From UBA6170 sp034429975 (GTDB taxonomy: Bacteria; Chloroflexota; Anaerolineae; Anaerolineales; Anaerolineaceae), in NCBI GenBank assembly GCA_034429975.1, contig DAOUFM010000076.1, positions 62,001-126,000 on the forward strand: 64,000 nucleotides of DNA. Direction: 5' to 3'. The notes beneath the pieces were generated by a model, which did no database searches, was not told where the DNA came from, and worked only from the letters and a program-made list of their open reading frames with translations. Both the position numbers and the translations under genes were made by a program. Shown one piece after another: positions 44,150 through 53,734 of the stretch; the first letter of the stretch is position 1, and each line of letters opens with the position of its first letter.

Positions 44150-45049
44150 TTATGAAGAGAATACTTTTTTGGGTTGCCATTCATCTGTCTCGGGTACCAA
44201 CTCGAGCAAACCAATTAACTCTCCACTTTCGCTGATTGCCCGTGCCATTTTTCCGGATCCTTCCTCAGCCGGAATTCTGCGTCCATGGCGGACAATATCC
44301 AATTGATCTGCATTGAGTTGAATGGCTGGCCAGTCTGAAAGCGCTTCGGCAGCCGGGATTATGAATTTTTGCCAGGTCTCATTTTCGAATGCTTCTCTTA
44401 ATTTTCTTAGAGGTACAGCATCCCGTAATGTAAAACGTCCAGATTTGGTACGACGCAACCCGATCAAATGAGCGCCACACCCTAATTTCTCACCCAAATC
44501 GTGGGCTAACGAGCGAACATAGGTTCCGGAGGAACAATAAACATCAATAACTGCTTCCGGAGGGGCCCATTCCAATAAATCGAGATTGTATACATTGATC
44601 ATGCGTGGCTCCAAATCCACTTCTTCACCGTTACGGGCCATATCGTATGCGTGTCTGCCTTTCACCTTAACGGATGAATAGGGTGGGGGAACCTGTTCTA
44701 TTTCTCCCACAAATGATTGGAGGACATCATCAAATTGTTTTTCTGAAATATCGACCGATGTGGTAGAAAGAACTCTTCCATCGGCATCGTAGGTGTCAGT
44801 GGTTGTACCTAATTGAATCACAGCCTGATAACGTTTATCCGAAGCAGATACATATTCACTTAACCGCACTGCCGGCCCAACCAGCACTACCAGTACACCA
44901 GATGCTCGTGGGTCTAAAGTTCCGGTATGACCAGCGCGACGAATATTTGTGCCCTTGCGAACAATCTGAACAACGTCGTGAGAAGTCATGCCAATTGGTT
45001 TGTCTATAACAATCACTCCGCTAATAACATTTTTATTATCGTTTTCCAT
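44150..45049 (-). CDS. truB: tRNA pseudouridine-55 synthase TruB
   Basis: A 299-residue pseudouridine synthase that modifies U55 in the T loop of tRNAs. SGVIVIDKPIGMTSHDVV, RRAGHTGTLDPRASGVLVV with the catalytic Asp, and CSSGTYVRSLAHDLG are diagnostic. The start is ATG 45049, since GGGAGG lies directly upstream; an earlier in-frame ATG at 45073 would add eight residues and lacks a ribosome site. Confidence 0.97.
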   Translation of the reverse strand: MENDNKNVISGVIVIDKPIGMTSHDVVQIVRKGTNIRRAGHTGTLDPRASGVLVVLVGPAVRLSEYVSASDKRYQAVIQLGTTTDTYDADGRVLSTTSVDISEKQFDDVLQSFVGEIEQVPPPYSSVKVKGRHAYDMARNGEEVDLEPRMINVYNLDLLEWAPPEAVIDVYCSSGTYVRSLAHDLGEKLGCGAHLIGLRRTKSGRFTLRDAVPLRKLREAFENETWQKFIIPAAEALSDWPAIQLNADQLDIVRHGRRIPAEEGSGKMARAISESGELIGLLELVPETDEWQPKKVFSS

Positions 45050-45097
45050 AAATTTCCTCCCAGGAATGGACATTATTTTTTAATGTGTAAAGTTTCA

Positions 45098-46060
45098 TTA
45101 ATTCTTTTCTTTCAAAAAATTAAGAGTTTTATCGAAGACTTTTGCTTGAACTTCAACCATCGTTCCTTCTATATCAGCACCGGATGCAGCCGGATGGCCA
45201 CCGCCGCCAAAAAATTGAGCTAAATTAGCGACATTGAATCCCGGATTACTGCGCCAGGACACCTTAACATGGTTATTTTTTTGTTCAACAAACAGAATGG
45301 ATACATCACAATCGGTATTGCTAGACAATATCGTGTTAAGGTCGGCGTCATCATTCCCATTGTAACCCGCATCTTTTCGATCATCAAGCGTTAAAGAGGT
45401 CCAGCAAAGACGATCTTTTTTTTCTAATTTTTTTAATGCGAATCCCCAATAAATCAATTGATCTGTGCTTTTATTAACCAGAGCCTGTTTATACAATTCT
45501 GGTAAATTAGCTCCAAATTCCATTAAATAAGCAGCAATCCGCAAGTCCTTAGCTCCCATATTGGAGGTACGAAAACCAATTGTGTCCGTAAGAATACCGG
45601 TCAAGAGTAAACTGGCAACTTTATCGTCTATCTTTAATCCCCAATTTTCGATGTTTTCTGCTATTAAAGAACAAGTAGCCACTGCTTGAGGATCAATAAA
45701 ATTGTATTTGGCATACAGTGTATTGGTCGTATGATGGTCAATATTAATGGTAATTTCCCGATTGCCAAAAATTCCACCAGTACGTTCTAAATCAGATGTA
45801 TCCAGGATAATAGAAAGGTCAAATTGTAAATTATCAGGGACTGACTTTTTAACTTCATTTGATCCATACAAGTAATGATATTGAGCAGGAATCCCATCAC
45901 TTAATACCATCAAGACCTTTTTTCCGGCATTTCTCAGGGCTAATCCTAGCCCTAACAAAGATCCAATTGCATCACCATCAGGGCGAATATGGGCTGAAAG
46001 CAGAATGGTATCAGCTTGGGCAAAGAGATCCCGGATTTTACTGTTTGATAATGTCGTCAT
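45098..46060 (-). CDS. nrnA: DHH-family phosphoesterase NrnA
   Basis: A 320-residue manganese phosphoesterase that degrades nano-RNAs and dephosphorylates pAp. The DHH motifs are present: LLSAHIRPDGDAIGSLLG, DTSDLERTGG, INIDHHTTN and the DHHA1 region FGGGGHPAASGADIEG. The start is set at ATG 46060 (MTTLSNSKI), which overlaps rbfA by 23 bases; an upstream in-frame start at 46108 is less likely. Its place after rbfA is standard in Firmicutes-like and Chloroflexota operons. Confidence 0.94.
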   Translation of the reverse strand: MTTLSNSKIRDLFAQADTILLSAHIRPDGDAIGSLLGLGLALRNAGKKVLMVLSDGIPAQYHYLYGSNEVKKSVPDNLQFDLSIILDTSDLERTGGIFGNREITINIDHHTTNTLYAKYNFIDPQAVATCSLIAENIENWGLKIDDKVASLLLTGILTDTIGFRTSNMGAKDLRIAAYLMEFGANLPELYKQALVNKSTDQLIYWGFALKKLEKKDRLCWTSLTLDDRKDAGYNGNDDADLNTILSSNTDCDVSILFVEQKNNHVKVSWRSNPGFNVANLAQFFGGGGHPAASGADIEGTMVEVQAKVFDKTLNFLKEKN

Positions 46061-46451
46061 CTTCCATTTTCTCCAGGTCATTTTCTGGATATTGGTTATT
46101 TTCTTCATTTTTTATTGAAGCCAGAATCTGTTCAATACGATCTGCCCGTTCGGGAGTGGGATCCCAGTAGAAACGTAAACGAGGGAATGACCTGATTTGA
46201 ATACGGCTGGCTAATAATTTTCGAATGTAGCTGTTCGCACTTTCGAAACCTTCCAATATTTCTTTGGATCTTTCACTTCCTTCCAGAGCCGAAACATAAA
46301 TGGAAGCAAATGCCAGTTCGCGATCAACTTTTACATCTGTAATTGTGACACCAAACAATCTGGGGTCAGAGATTTGTTGCATGACAAGCATTTCGGAGAT
46401 CTCTTGTTTTATACGATCACCAATGCGTGTCAATCTTAGTTTGGATGGCAT
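46038..46451 (-). CDS. rbfA: Ribosome-binding factor A
   Basis: A 137-residue KH-like factor needed for 16S 5'-end maturation and 30S assembly. RLTRIGDRIKQEISEMLVMQQISDPRLFGVTITDVKVDRELAFASIYVS and RIQIRSFPRLRFYWDPTPERADRIEQIL match RbfA. An acidic tail (ENDLEKMEDDDIIKQ) overlaps the start of nrnA. It lies 15 bp after infB. Confidence 0.96.
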   Translation of the reverse strand: MPSKLRLTRIGDRIKQEISEMLVMQQISDPRLFGVTITDVKVDRELAFASIYVSALEGSERSKEILEGFESANSYIRKLLASRIQIRSFPRLRFYWDPTPERADRIEQILASIKNEENNQYPENDLEKMEDDDIIKQ

Positions 46452-46466
46452 AACAATACTCGCTTT

Positions 46467-48251
46467 CTAACTCTCAGTTGATAATTCTTTTTTGTAGCAT
46501 TGAATCGTATCGCCTTCCGCAAAATCATTAAATCCTTTTAACCCGATGCCACACTCAAATCCTGTTCGTACTTCACGAACATCGTCTTTTTCATGTTTTA
46601 ATGAACTAATTTCGCCATCGAATACCACCTCATCTGCTCGAATTACTCGGGCATGAGCATTTCTTCTGAATTCTCCTGAAACAATACGACAACCTGCAAT
46701 TGCGCCTACTTTCTGAATTCGAAAAACCTTCAATACTTCAGCTTTTCCCAGGATAACTTCAACGTATTCAGGCTCTAACATACCTTTTAACGCTTTTTCT
46801 ACGTCTTCCAGTAAACGATAAATAATCTCATAACGACGAATCGAAACCCCTTCTGTTTCTGACATGCGTTTGGCAGCTGGATCCGCGATAACATTAAAAC
46901 CCACGATAATTGCTTTTGAAGCACTGGCTAACATGACATCGTTTTCACCGACATTTCCAGTCTCCGCGTACAAAATATTGATATTGATATCTTTTGAGGG
47001 TAACTCTTTTAGCGAATTAACAATTGGTTCCAATGAGCCCTGAACATCTGCTTTGACAATCAAACGCAATTCTTTTTCCTCTCCTGATTGGACACGCGTG
47101 AACAATTCCTCTAGAGTCGCTTTGGGAGATGCAAATCGAGATTCTTTTTGGGTTTGCTTTCGTTCTGTAACAATATTCAGAGCTTCTTTTGTTGAATTTA
47201 CAACCTGAAATATATCCCCTGCATTTGGAACATCGTTCATACCCATGATTAAGATTGGAGTGGATGGCCCGGCTTTTCGGATGGGTTTGTTTTTAAAGTC
47301 GAACATGGCTCGGATGCGACCGTATGCGGTACCAGCAACAATAACATCGCCCGCATTGACAGTCCCGTTTTGGACCAGCAAAGTTGTCATGACCCCTTTT
47401 GTCCGATCCACTTCTGCTTCAATTACGGTGCCCATTTTTTTTCCATTTGGGTTAGCCTGAATGGTCATTCCCTCGGTGGTGAGTAAAATAGCTTCCAACA
47501 AATCATCAATTCCAACACGTTGTTTGGCAGACAAAGGCACGACCATCGTATCACCGTCCCAATCGTCAGGCACCAATCCGTTTTCGGATAATTGTCGTTT
47601 GACGAATTCCGGGTTTGCATCTGCACGATCAATTTTATTTAATGCAACAATAATGGGAACACGGGCCGCTTTTGCGTGAGCAATAGCTTCTTTGGTTTGT
47701 GGCATAACGCCGTCATCAGCCGCGACTACCAGAATTACAATATCAGCTCCTTGCGCTCCTCTTGAGCGCATGGCTGTAAAAGCAGCGTGTCCAGGTGTAT
47801 CCAGGAAGGTAATCAATTGTCCTTTATGAACCACCTGATAGGCTCCAATATGTTGGGTAATCCCCCCAGCTTCTCCGCCAGCAACATTTGTATGGCGAAT
47901 TGCGTCCAGTAAGGTTGTTTTTCCGTGGTCTACATGTCCCAAAATAGTTACCACTGGTGGGCGGTTAACCAATTCTTTTGGGTTCTCATTCATAATCATT
48001 TTCCGCCAGGCAGGGATTTCACCAACCTCAATTATCTCTTCTTCTTCATACGATTCAGCTATGGCTTCGAAATCCAGTTCAGAGGCGACGATCGCTGCCG
48101 TATCAAAATCAACCTGTTGATTGATGTTTGCCATAACGCCATTTGCCATTAATATTTTTATTACCTGAATTGGGCTGGTCTCCATTTGTTGAGCCAATTC
48201 ACGAACAGTGATACTTCCAGGTAAAACAATTGTCTTAAGTTTTTCGCTCAT
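46467..48251 (-). CDS. infB: Translation initiation factor IF-2, short form
   Basis: A 594-residue GTPase that brings fMet-tRNA to the 30S subunit. It starts with an IF2_N-type domain (ITVRELAQQMETSPIQVIKILMANG) and then shows the G domain: GHVDHGKTTLLDAI, DTPGHAAFTAMRSRGAQGADI and NKIDRAD, followed by domains II-IV. The long N-terminal extension of E. coli IF-2 (890 residues) is absent. GGAGG precedes the ATG. It is followed by rbfA and preceded by rnpM across a 105-bp gap. Confidence 0.97.
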   Translation of the reverse strand: MSEKLKTIVLPGSITVRELAQQMETSPIQVIKILMANGVMANINQQVDFDTAAIVASELDFEAIAESYEEEEIIEVGEIPAWRKMIMNENPKELVNRPPVVTILGHVDHGKTTLLDAIRHTNVAGGEAGGITQHIGAYQVVHKGQLITFLDTPGHAAFTAMRSRGAQGADIVILVVAADDGVMPQTKEAIAHAKAARVPIIVALNKIDRADANPEFVKRQLSENGLVPDDWDGDTMVVPLSAKQRVGIDDLLEAILLTTEGMTIQANPNGKKMGTVIEAEVDRTKGVMTTLLVQNGTVNAGDVIVAGTAYGRIRAMFDFKNKPIRKAGPSTPILIMGMNDVPNAGDIFQVVNSTKEALNIVTERKQTQKESRFASPKATLEELFTRVQSGEEKELRLIVKADVQGSLEPIVNSLKELPSKDININILYAETGNVGENDVMLASASKAIIVGFNVIADPAAKRMSETEGVSIRRYEIIYRLLEDVEKALKGMLEPEYVEVILGKAEVLKVFRIQKVGAIAGCRIVSGEFRRNAHARVIRADEVVFDGEISSLKHEKDDVREVRTGFECGIGLKGFNDFAEGDTIQCYKKELSTES

Positions 48252-48356
48252 TTCGCACCTCCAACGCTTATTTGCACCTTGTGCTTAACTCTTTTCGAGC
48301 TCAGGATTGTTGTGCGCTGTTCGAGCCTTCGTTTTATAACTTCTCAGCCAAAACAA

Positions 48357-48680
48357 CTACAATGTTGATCCAATATGCTCTTCTTTTTCTGTTTGTTCCG
48401 GTAAACCCTTCATATAATTTATTAACATTTCTCGTTCTTGATCAGTAATTTCTGTTTTTAATGCACCAGCAAGTTTTCCTTTAATTGCTGCTTGCCAGCA
48501 TGAATTTAGATTGTGAATGTAAGCACCTCGACCTGCCAATTTGCTGGTTGGGTCAATAACGATACCTGTGTCAGTGCGAACCACTCTGATTAATGTTCGT
48601 TTTGCCTGAATTTCATGGCATCCGACACAAGTTCGTTGGGGTACATGTTTAGGTCGCTTTGCTTTTGCCTTCTTTCCCAT
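48357..48680 (-). CDS. rnpM: RNase P modulator RnpM (YlxR family)
   Basis: A 107-residue YlxR-family protein. VPQRTCVGCHEIQAKRTLIRVVRT and the glycine-rich KLAGRGAYIHNLNSCWQAAI are diagnostic. The family binds RNA and is reported to inhibit RNase P. It lies between nusA and infB as in most genomes that carry it, 18 bp after nusA. An L7Ae-like protein often follows; none is present in the 105-bp spacer here. Confidence 0.93.
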   Translation of the reverse strand: MGKKAKAKRPKHVPQRTCVGCHEIQAKRTLIRVVRTDTGIVIDPTSKLAGRGAYIHNLNSCWQAAIKGKLAGALKTEITDQEREMLINYMKGLPEQTEKEEHIGSTL

Positions 48681-48698
48681 ATCATGCCTTTTGATGAG

Positions 48699-50669
48699 CT
48701 ATAGTTCCCAATCAAGATCCTTAGTTCTTTTATGCTGTTTACGGTAAATTAATACATCTTCTTCATCATCATATTCTACTTGAACATGACGTTTCTTTTT
48801 CTTATCTTTTTTCTTTTTTGCCTTCTTGTCATCTGGAAGTTCTTCTTCATCTTCTTCAACAAAAGGGATGTCCAAATTTGTTGCTTCGAGGGCAAATAAC
48901 TCGTCAAACGAGCCTTCTTCTTCCGGTACAGTTGCTAATTCCTCTTCAGGTTCCTCGGCTAAATCTTCATCTACTGGTAAATCTGCATCGATTTTTTCAA
49001 AGTCGGGAGAGAATTCTTCGGTAACCAGAGCAGACTCTAATTCTGTTTTTGTGTCCGGTTCTGTTTCTGCTTTAACTTCACTTGTTTCTAGTTTTGATTC
49101 AATTTCAGCAATTTGATCTACATTTCTTTCTTCCAGTGGTTCAATTTGAGTGTCTTCTAATTCTGCTGCACGTAAATCCGGTAACGATTCCATGAGATCC
49201 TGAATAGATTTCATTGCTTTTGGACCGATACCATTTAATCGCAGGATATCATCCGGGGTTTGTAACATTTTGATGGTTAATTCAGCCAGGGTGTTAAATC
49301 CTGCCTCCTGTAAAATATAATTAACATGTTCTGGTAAAGATGAATCCAGAATATTTGTTTCGAAGAAACTTAATGGAATCTGGGATCTTAAGGAATTCAT
49401 CCTTTGTTTTTCAGCTTCTTCTTCAGCTTTACTGCGTATAAATGTGCGGGTCTCAACTCTTTCAACAAATTTATTCAGGAAATCATAATTTTCCTGAGTG
49501 AGAATTCCTCCAGCAGATTTTTTGGCTAACAATTCCTCCACTTTTATCATATTGTCTTTTTCATTTTCAGCCATTTCAGCCAGGGCAGGATCTTTTTGTA
49601 GCCGATAAAGAGCATCGGTGGATGCTTCCTGAATGCTTTTAATGTCAATTCTCCATCCGGTTAATTTCGCTGCCAGGCGGGCATTTTGTCCATCGCGGCC
49701 AATTGCCAGACTTAATTGATCCTCAGGGACGACAACAGTGGCAGTTTTACCTTCTTCAGAATATTCATTCAAATATACACCACTTACTTTCGCTGGGCTG
49801 ACTGCACGGGCGATAAATTGAGAAGAATCCTGATGCCATTCAATAACATCAATTTTTTCATCATGCAACTCTCTCACGATAGCTTGAATTCGAACTCCCC
49901 GTAAACCAACACAAGCACCTACAGGGTCAATGCCGGATTGAGTTGCCGAAACAGCTACTTTTGCTCTCTGTCCGGGTTCTCGGGTAATGGATCGAATTTC
50001 AACAATTCCATGGTAAATTTCTGGAACTTCAGTTTCGAGTAATCGTCGCAAGAAGTTGCGATGAGTACGGGAAAGCAAGATTTGTGGGCCACGATTACTG
50101 TCTTTTACTTCTGCTACCAAAGCTCGAACGCGATCATGAACATGAAACCTTTCGCCTGGGATCATATCTTTGCGCAACATTGTCCCTTCAGCTTTCATTT
50201 CCAGGCCGATTGTTAGTCCTTGGGCGTTACTGGCTTGAACAACGCCAGAAATGATTTCACCAATTTGGTCTGCATAATGATCAAGTTGTGCCTGCCGCTC
50301 CGCATCACGAATTCTTTGCTGAATGACCTGCCGGGCAGTTTGAGCTGCTACCCGTCCGAAATTCCTTGGGGTACTATCAACGGATACCATCATGCCCACT
50401 TCGGCCTGGCTATTAAAAAGTCGGGCTGTTTCCAAACTTACTTCGGTGCGATCGTCTTGAACTTCATCAACCACCTCTTTTTCCGCGAAGATTGTCACTT
50501 TTCCGGTATCCATGTCAATCTTCGCTTCGATCACTTGTGCAGTTGACGCATTAACAGATCGCCGGTAAGCTGAGGCCATAGCTGATTCCAGCGCTTTTAT
50601 AATTATTTCGCGTGGAAGACCTTTTTCTTCCAACACTTCGTTGAATGCGAGGGTAAATTCATTTCTCAT
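48699..50669 (-). CDS. nusA: Transcription termination/antitermination factor NusA with acidic C-terminal extension
   Basis: A 656-residue NusA, which binds RNA polymerase and nascent RNA to affect pausing and termination. The N-terminal domain (1-130), the S1 domain (about 135-200), the KH region (GACVGLRGVRIQAIVRELHDEKIDVI; LAIGRDGQNARLAAKLTGWRIDI) and a helix-hairpin-helix-like repeat (about 430-490) are followed by an acidic stretch and a Lys-rich end (KKAKKKKDKKKKRHVQVEYDDEED). Many NusA proteins end near 350-500. It is first in its operon; rimP, normally upstream, is absent. Confidence 0.96.
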   Translation of the reverse strand: MRNEFTLAFNEVLEEKGLPREIIIKALESAMASAYRRSVNASTAQVIEAKIDMDTGKVTIFAEKEVVDEVQDDRTEVSLETARLFNSQAEVGMMVSVDSTPRNFGRVAAQTARQVIQQRIRDAERQAQLDHYADQIGEIISGVVQASNAQGLTIGLEMKAEGTMLRKDMIPGERFHVHDRVRALVAEVKDSNRGPQILLSRTHRNFLRRLLETEVPEIYHGIVEIRSITREPGQRAKVAVSATQSGIDPVGACVGLRGVRIQAIVRELHDEKIDVIEWHQDSSQFIARAVSPAKVSGVYLNEYSEEGKTATVVVPEDQLSLAIGRDGQNARLAAKLTGWRIDIKSIQEASTDALYRLQKDPALAEMAENEKDNMIKVEELLAKKSAGGILTQENYDFLNKFVERVETRTFIRSKAEEEAEKQRMNSLRSQIPLSFFETNILDSSLPEHVNYILQEAGFNTLAELTIKMLQTPDDILRLNGIGPKAMKSIQDLMESLPDLRAAELEDTQIEPLEERNVDQIAEIESKLETSEVKAETEPDTKTELESALVTEEFSPDFEKIDADLPVDEDLAEEPEEELATVPEEEGSFDELFALEATNLDIPFVEEDEEELPDDKKAKKKKDKKKKRHVQVEYDDEEDVLIYRKQHKRTKDLDWEL

Positions 50670-50709
50670 TGCTTAACTTTTCTCCCACAAATAATACTTT
50701 CTAAATAAG

Positions 50710-50732
50710 AAAAGTGGGGGCTGCCCACTTTT
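50710..50732 (-). terminator. Terminator-like hairpin in the nusA leader
   Basis: On the minus strand AAAAGTGGG and CCCACTTTT form a 9-bp stem with a five-base loop. The 3' arm and following bases are T-rich (TTTTCTTATTT). It lies between the nusA promoter and start codon, with no gene upstream on this strand to terminate, so it may be an attenuator. Confidence 0.65.
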
Positions 50733-50767
50733 CGTAGAGGTCTACTCAATTCATTAATGCAATCCAT

Positions 50768-50796
50768 ATTCTATCATATACATTTTTACTAATCAA
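50768..50796 (-). promoter_or_regulatory. nusA operon promoter
   Basis: TTGATT (50796..50791), a 17-bp spacer and TAGAAT (50773..50768). The start would be near 50761, giving a leader of about 90 bases that includes the hairpin at 50732..50710. Confidence 0.75.
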
Positions 50797-50882
50797 GGTT
50801 TTTTAAGCCAAAAGCATCATTTTTAATGATTCTCTTATAAAATGAATACAAAGTTAACTGAATTTCTCTTTGGAGGTAATAG

Positions 50883-52484
50883 ATGTCAGATTTTCTATGG
50901 TGGCGTGATGGTGTAATTTATCAGATTTATCCGCGTTCTTTTATGGATTCGAACAATGATGGTATTGGCGATTTGCCTGGAATTACTCAAAAACTCGACT
51001 ATTTAGAAGATCTGGGTATCAACGCCATCTGGTTATCTCCTGTTTATCCCAGTCCAGATAAAGATTTCGGGTACGATGTGGCTGATTATTGTGACATTGA
51101 TTCAAAATTTGGAGGTATGAAAGCGTTTGATGCTTTCCTCAAAACTACTCATGAAAAAGGAATCAAAGTAATGATGGATTTGGTGATGAACCACACCTCT
51201 GATCAACATGTCTGGTTTCAACAATCAAAATCATCAACAGATAATGCTTATCGAGATTGGTACATTTGGAAAAGCCCTGGGATGAATGGTAAGAAACCTA
51301 ATAATTGGCAATCAAGATTTGGTAGTAGCGGTTGGGAGTGGGATGCCAATACCCAGGAGTACTACTTTCATATGTTTTTCAAACAACAACCTGATCTTAA
51401 CTGGCGAAACCCTAAAGTTTTTCAAGCGATGATGGATCAAATAAAATTTTGGTTGGATAAAGGTGTAGATGGGTTCAGGTTGGATGTATTTAATGCATTC
51501 TTTAAAGATGAACAGTTCAGGAATAATCCCTATCAATTAGGGATTACTAAGTTTGACCAATTACAACATATTTATGATGCAGACCAACCAGAAATGTTTA
51601 CTTTTTTAAGGGAGTTCCGGGAATTGCTTGATTCTTATCCGGAACGTTATGCTGTAGGTGAAACCTTTATGGGAAATTACACCACCCCGGCAAAATATAT
51701 TGGGGATAAAGCCTTACATGCTGCTTTTGAATTCTCTTTTTTACGGAGTCCTTATCGAGCGAGTACTTTCAATAAAAGAATAAGCCGCTGGGAAAATATC
51801 CTTGAGCAAAAAGGATGGCCAAATTATGTGCTTAACAATCATGATGTTGTTCGTTCGGCATCGCGATACACGAGAAGTGAGGATGATCAGCGGTTAAAAG
51901 TATTGGCAACCTTGTTATTGACCTTACGGGGCACGCCTTTTATGTATTATGGTGAAGAAATTGGGATGCGTGATATTCTGATTTCAAAAAAATCTGATGT
52001 TTTAGATCCGGTCGGACGTTATTTTTGGCCGTTTTTCAAGGGTAGAGACGGATGTCGATCTCCAATGCAATGGAACAGTGAACTGAATGCAGGTTTTTCA
52101 ACTGCAAGAACCTGGTTACCGGTTCACCCTAACCATAAGTGGAGAAATGTTGAATCTCAGGAACAAGATGGGAATTCGCTTCTGAATTTTTATAAACAAT
52201 TGTTAAAAATGAGACGGGCAAATGAATCACTTCAACGGGGAATGTATTTACCTCTTACCTACGAGCCCAAGCGACTGTTAGCTTATTTACGGCAAACTTC
52301 TGAACAATCCTCCCTGGTTGCTCTTAACTTTAGTAAAAGGAAAACCGGGCTGGTTTTAGGTTCGCAATTATTAAAAGGAAATTGGCGTTTAGGGATTTCC
52401 AATAAAAGAGATCAATTTCCTGAAATAAGGGATCGAAAAATTATTTTAGAGGAAAATGAAGCGTTAGTTTTAATTCAAGATTAA
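50883..52484 (+). CDS. GH13 alpha-glucosidase (oligo-1,6-glucosidase/maltase type)
   Basis: A 533-residue cytoplasmic glycosidase. The GH13 regions are present: DLVMNHTSDQH, GVDGFRLDVFNA (nucleophile Asp201), YAVGETFM (acid/base Glu260) and VLNNHDVVRS (Asp321). IYQIYPRSFMDSNNDGIGDLPGI is typical of the oligo-1,6-glucosidase/alpha-glucosidase subfamily. It would hydrolyse short alpha-glucosides taken up by the cell. No sugar transporter is next to it. GGAGG precedes the ATG, and it converges on the dehydrogenase gene. Confidence 0.93.
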   Translation: MSDFLWWRDGVIYQIYPRSFMDSNNDGIGDLPGITQKLDYLEDLGINAIWLSPVYPSPDKDFGYDVADYCDIDSKFGGMKAFDAFLKTTHEKGIKVMMDLVMNHTSDQHVWFQQSKSSTDNAYRDWYIWKSPGMNGKKPNNWQSRFGSSGWEWDANTQEYYFHMFFKQQPDLNWRNPKVFQAMMDQIKFWLDKGVDGFRLDVFNAFFKDEQFRNNPYQLGITKFDQLQHIYDADQPEMFTFLREFRELLDSYPERYAVGETFMGNYTTPAKYIGDKALHAAFEFSFLRSPYRASTFNKRISRWENILEQKGWPNYVLNNHDVVRSASRYTRSEDDQRLKVLATLLLTLRGTPFMYYGEEIGMRDILISKKSDVLDPVGRYFWPFFKGRDGCRSPMQWNSELNAGFSTARTWLPVHPNHKWRNVESQEQDGNSLLNFYKQLLKMRRANESLQRGMYLPLTYEPKRLLAYLRQTSEQSSLVALNFSKRKTGLVLGSQLLKGNWRLGISNKRDQFPEIRDRKIILEENEALVLIQD

Positions 52485-52486
52485 CG

Positions 52487-53602
52487 CTAGTTTCCACTAT
52501 AAGCCGGATTAATTTTTTTTTCTCCCAATGAGCTCAGATCAAAGGGTACATTAATATTTTTCCCTGCTTCAACCAGAGATTTAACGACTTCTTCCAAGAG
52601 GGGAATACCTTCCATCTTGTATTTTTCGGTTAATTCAAATTCTTTTTCACCATGAATATAAATACGATCATGTCCAATTGCTTTTTCTGCAGTTTTTAAT
52701 TGCTGGAATAAACGATCCATATCTTGTTTAAACTCGTCCGGATCGCGAAAAGCATCCAAACGCATGGCTGCAAAGAAATGCCCAACATTTGCATTGGAAA
52801 GGTGAACCGGGTCAGCAACATTTCGTCCAAAGGCAGCTCCTGATAAAACACCGGAAAAAATATCCACCCAGAGAGCCAATCCATAACCTTTATATCCTCT
52901 CAGAAGTTCAGGCCCACCTAAGGGGAATAAAGCTCCGCCATTTAGTACGGATTTTGGATCGGTGGTAGTCTGACCGGTTGAGTCGACGGCCCAACCATCG
53001 GGCAAATTATCACCTGCCTTTTCAAAAACTGTTACCTTTCCGATAGGGACAATGCTGGTAGCCATATCCAGAACGAATGGTTTTTCATTGTGGGCAGGCG
53101 CTGCAACCGCAATGGGATTGGTTCCTAGTAAGCGTTTTCGCCCAAAAGTAGGTGCTACTAAAGGTTGGGCGTTGGTGAAACTGATTCCGATCATGTCATG
53201 TTCTAACGCCATCATAGCATAATAACCAGCGATGCCGTAATGATTGCTGTTTCGGACTGTCACCATCGCCACTCCGGAATTTCTGGCTTTGTCAATGCAG
53301 CGCTGCATGGCATCGCGGGCAGCTATTTGCCCTAAACCATTCTTTCCATCAATGCCAATGGAGGATGGGCTTTCTCTGACAATCTCATTGTTTGCTAAAG
53401 GATCTATTAAGCCTTTTTGCAGACGACTCCCGTAATAGGTTTGTAAACGGATAATACCATGCGAACTCACCCCGCGTAAATCAGCTGATTGTAGGATCTC
53501 AGCAGTAATTTCGGCCCGATCTTTTGGCACTCCCAATTTTTCAAAAAATCGAACCATGAAATCAAATAGATCCTCAGCACGGTAAATAATTGCTTTTGCC
53601 AT
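52487..53602 (-). CDS. Ldh2 family oxidoreductase (malate/lactate dehydrogenase type)
   Basis: A 371-residue NAD(P)-dependent dehydrogenase of the Ldh2/MDH2 family, distinct from classical LDH. DLRGVSSHGIIRLQTYY with its catalytic His, AMVTVRNSNHYGIAGYYAMMAL, GRKRLLGTNPIAVAAPA and RGYKGYGLALWVDIFSG are diagnostic. It oxidises a 2-hydroxy acid such as malate, lactate, sulpholactate or ureidoglycolate; the substrate is not clear from context. GAGG precedes the ATG. It stands alone. Confidence 0.93.
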   Translation of the reverse strand: MAKAIIYRAEDLFDFMVRFFEKLGVPKDRAEITAEILQSADLRGVSSHGIIRLQTYYGSRLQKGLIDPLANNEIVRESPSSIGIDGKNGLGQIAARDAMQRCIDKARNSGVAMVTVRNSNHYGIAGYYAMMALEHDMIGISFTNAQPLVAPTFGRKRLLGTNPIAVAAPAHNEKPFVLDMATSIVPIGKVTVFEKAGDNLPDGWAVDSTGQTTTDPKSVLNGGALFPLGGPELLRGYKGYGLALWVDIFSGVLSGAAFGRNVADPVHLSNANVGHFFAAMRLDAFRDPDEFKQDMDRLFQQLKTAEKAIGHDRIYIHGEKEFELTEKYKMEGIPLLEEVVKSLVEAGKNINVPFDLSSLGEKKINPAYSGN

Positions 53603-53734
53603 TTTAACCTCATTTTTTCTTTTTCTTCAGTTTAGCATAATTATTTTTTTGGATGGATAGTTTAACCAACCAGATACCAAGGACTGTTGGCGAATAATTA
53701 ATACCTTAGTGAAAAGAGTTAAGCGAAAGGTTAT

